DNA from: Bacteroides sp. CAG:530
GTDB taxonomy: Bacteria; Bacteroidota; Bacteroidia; Bacteroidales; Bacteroidaceae
Reading direction: 5' to 3'
Length of the DNA: 7,219 bases
NCBI GenBank assembly: GCA_000434735.1
Contig: FR881256.1
Location: 13,629 to 20,847 of the forward strand
The notes below the pieces were generated by a model. It saw only the letters and a list, made by a program, of their open reading frames with translations. It did no database searches and was not told the origin of the DNA. This document shows, piece by piece, positions 5,908 to 7,219 of the stretch. A program made the translations under genes and the position numbers. Numbering within the stretch: position 1 is the stretch's first letter; each line of letters opens with the position of its first letter.

Positions 5908-6735
5908 ATGTTAAAACAGGTATTATTCTCTATTCTTTTGGCATTGATGCTTTCATCGTGTGCTACAGCCACCTTCTCTCGTTATCACGGAATAGGAAGA
6001 GTGAAGAAGTACGATTTCTATAGTGCGCAGTTGCCAGATTCGTTCGATGGCTTTCGTATAGCTTTTGCTTCCGATTTCCATTATGAAAGTCGTTTTAACA
6101 ACAAACGCCTTCCGGCATTGCTGAAAGCATTACAAAAAACTAACGCCGACGCGCTATTCTTAGGCGGCGATTACTGCGGAAGAAACGGAGGTAATATGAC
6201 TGAATTGTTTGATGAAATAGCCAAATTTCATCCTGTCTACGGAGTGTATGGAGTGATGGGGAATCACGAGAACAACGCTAATTATCAGATAGTTTCAGAA
6301 CTGATGCGTAGGGTAGGCATTCGCCTGTTAGAACACGTAACCGATACCATCCGCAAGGGCGATGAATACATACTTGTAAGCGGAGTTCGCAATCCTTTCG
6401 ATTTGAAAAAGAACGGCATTTCGCCCACGCTCAGTTTAAGCGACGACGATTTCGTCATCCTGTTGACACATACCCCTGATTATGTAGAAGACGTAGATGT
6501 ACGCAATACCGATTTAGCGTTGGCAGGTCACACCCACGGTGGGCAAGTCAGCCTATTCCATCATTACACCCCCGCCAGTCATTATTCCAAGTATGGAAAC
6601 AGATTTTTAAGCGGATTGAAATACAGCAGCAAAGGTACCCCCATAATTATCACTACAGGTATAGGCACGTCACGTCGTGATATTCGTCTTTTTACCCCAT
6701 CCGAAGTAGTCCTTGTAGTGCTGCATAAAAAATAG
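5908..6735 (+). CDS. Metallophosphoesterase lipoprotein (calcineurin-like, YkuE-like)
   Basis: This 275-residue protein starts with a lipoprotein signal peptide. MLKQVLFSILLALMLSSC ends in an LSSC lipobox with Cys at residue 18, so the mature protein should be lipid-anchored on the periplasmic or outer side of a membrane. The calcineurin-like fold shows all five metal blocks: DFH (D56, H58), GGDY (D88), GNHEN (N119, H120), LTHTPD (H188) and GHTHGGQ (H208, H210), a two-metal phosphoesterase centre. The arrangement resembles the YkuE group. Some relatives cleave UDP-diacylglucosamine in lipid A synthesis, but a lipid-anchored exported protein need not share that substrate, so the function beyond phosphoester hydrolysis is open. 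Start 5908 gives the full signal peptide and follows a TAATTTTG promoter by about 45 bases. No terminator hairpin directly follows; the next hundred bases are AT-rich. Confidence 0.93.
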   Translation: MLKQVLFSILLALMLSSCATATFSRYHGIGRVKKYDFYSAQLPDSFDGFRIAFASDFHYESRFNNKRLPALLKALQKTNADALFLGGDYCGRNGGNMTELFDEIAKFHPVYGVYGVMGNHENNANYQIVSELMRRVGIRLLEHVTDTIRKGDEYILVSGVRNPFDLKKNGISPTLSLSDDDFVILLTHTPDYVEDVDVRNTDLALAGHTHGGQVSLFHHYTPASHYSKYGNRFLSGLKYSSKGTPIIITTGIGTSRRDIRLFTPSEVVLVVLHKK

Positions 6736-6848
6736 GCAATATCTATTTCATTAATAAACTCCAAAGTAAAACATCAGTACGGCAAAATTAAAAGTCGAAG
6801 TGACTGAAAGTCGGAAACTTGCAAAGAAAAACTGCCCTATTATTAGAA

Positions 6849-6900
6849 ATTCTATATATCTAGCCTAGATATATAAATAGCAAGCCTAGAGGTATAGAAT
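6849..6900. repeat. AT-rich palindrome cluster A
   Basis: TATATATCTAG (6853-6863) and CTAGATATATA (6865-6875) form a perfect 11-base inverted repeat around one C. A wider pair brackets the cluster: ATTCTATA (6849-6856) and TATAGAAT (6893-6900). A repeated AGCCTAGA motif occurs at about 6862-6869 and 6883-6890. The CCTAGA/TATATA wording resembles cluster B, so this looks like a more diverged member of the same repeat family. Confidence 0.7.
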
Positions 6901-6968
6901 ATCATTCAAATCGCCAGATTTTTCTTTTCGATAAATCCATGAAACTTCATATTGAAAAACTACTCCCT

Positions 6969-7137
6969 TCACCATAAAAGTTCTATACTTAAGCTAAGTA
7001 TATAAAAACTCAGCTTAAGAATATATAAACTTAGGTTAAGTATATATATACTCAGCCTAAGTATAGAGAATTCCGTGCGAGAAGACAGAATTTTCAATGC
7101 GATATTGATAAGTATTTCACGGAGTCACCATAAAAGT
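6969..7137 (+). repeat. 13-base direct repeats flanking cluster B
   Basis: TCACCATAAAAGT occurs at 6969-6981 and exactly again at 7125-7137, 156 bases apart, with the palindromic cluster B between them. An inverted pair, TCCGTG (7072-7077) and CACGGA (7118-7123), also sits just inside the right copy. A target-site duplication of an inserted element or a repeat-unit boundary would both give such a pattern. Confidence 0.65.
6987..7070. repeat. Two-copy 42-base tandem repeat, each copy an imperfect palindrome (cluster B)
   Basis: Bases 6987-7028 and 7029-7070 align without gaps at 34 of 42 positions. Each copy folds on itself. Copy 1 pairs 6988-6999 with 7008-7019 with one mismatch. Copy 2 pairs ACTTAGGTTAAGTATA (7029-7044) with 7047-7062, with one mismatch and one G-U. 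A nested perfect dyad TATACTTA-AGC-TAAGTATA covers 6984-7002. An outer pair joins CTATACTTA (6983-6991) to TAAGTATAG (7058-7066). The arms contain many stop codons, so it is not coding. It could be a small REP-, BOX- or MITE-like element; this is not resolved from one copy of the locus. Confidence 0.8.
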
Positions 7138-7169
7138 ATACATAACTAAATAATAAAAGCCGAAGGCAA

Positions 7170-7219
7170 GGCAAAACCGAAATAAAGAGCCAACAGCGAA
7201 GCGCCTTGGCGTAAAAAGA
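7170..7219 (-). terminator. Possible terminator of an off-window minus-strand gene
   Basis: The arms GCCAA (7189-7193) and TTGGC (7206-7210) pair, with an inner GCG-AAG-CGC hairpin. Read on the minus strand, the stem is followed by a T-rich run (TCTTTATTT). That fits an intrinsic terminator for a gene entering from the right. The stem is short and the gene is not in view. Confidence 0.35.

Larger units (their letters stand above)
6736..7219. other. AT-rich gene-free stretch with palindromic repeats
   Basis: No coding region is evident on either strand across these 484 bases; stop codons are dense in all frames. The part from 6736 to about 6840 shows nothing clear apart from a short GACT/AGTC hairpin. 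From 6849 to 7070 are AT-rich dyads described separately, and bases 7137-7219 hold short GC-richer inverted repeats. The right edge may belong to the end of an off-window minus-strand gene, judging from the terminal hairpin. Confidence 0.7.

Noticed and set aside
6783..6790. Minus-strand TAATTTTG as a promoter antisense to the metallophosphoesterase
   Set aside because: It matches the -7 consensus, but such matches are expected by chance in AT-rich DNA. There is no -33 element and no minus-strand gene.
6849..7137. CRISPR array
   Set aside because: The repeats are AT-rich, diverged and self-palindromic, without regular unique spacers or cas genes.

Overview
The window is ordinary core chromosome from a member of the Bacteroidales. 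A Bacteroides or Phocaeicola-like organism is the best guess. The protein sequences (S9, S2, EF-Ts, Rex, SUI1-type factor, MenA) look like that group. Shine-Dalgarno sites are missing and A-rich stretches precede the starts. Several intergenic regions carry the Bacteroidetes -7 promoter consensus TAnnTTTG. The genus is inferred by eye, without a database search.

Layout, left to right. Bases 1-2658 (+) are the end of a ribosomal operon: the 3' part of rpsI (S9), rpsB (S2) and tsf (EF-Ts). It closes with a strong stem-loop at 2686-2720 that also serves the convergent gene. Bases 2719-3057 (-) encode a small SUI1/eIF1-like factor, divergent from rex (3166-3819, +). Rex is a redox-sensing repressor and is followed by a fumarylacetoacetate-hydrolase-family enzyme (3854-4471) and ispF (4468-4947), which overlap by 4 bases and look like one operon. 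menA (4956-5846, -) converges on ispF with an 8-base gap. It is divergent from a metallophosphoesterase lipoprotein (5908-6735, +). The last 484 bases have no gene but hold AT-rich palindromic repeats.

The most striking feature is inside rpsB. A stretch encoding S2 residues 42-98 is present twice in tandem (662-832 and 834-1004), offset by 172 bases, so the frame breaks. The copies differ at 20 of 171 bases, but 14 of the 17 changed codons are synonymous. Each copy therefore seems to come from a different functional rpsB allele. Removing one copy gives exactly 278 residues, which I recall as the usual length in this group. Because S2 is essential, the likeliest cause is a strain-chimeric assembly join; a real duplication is possible but less likely.

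Other points worth a look are a possible structured leader before rpsB, a terminator- or attenuator-like hairpin between rpsB and tsf, compact divergent promoters, and a tandem 42-base palindromic repeat near the right edge. I see no defence system, CRISPR array, insertion sequence, tRNA or rRNA, and nothing that amounts to a new multi-gene system.
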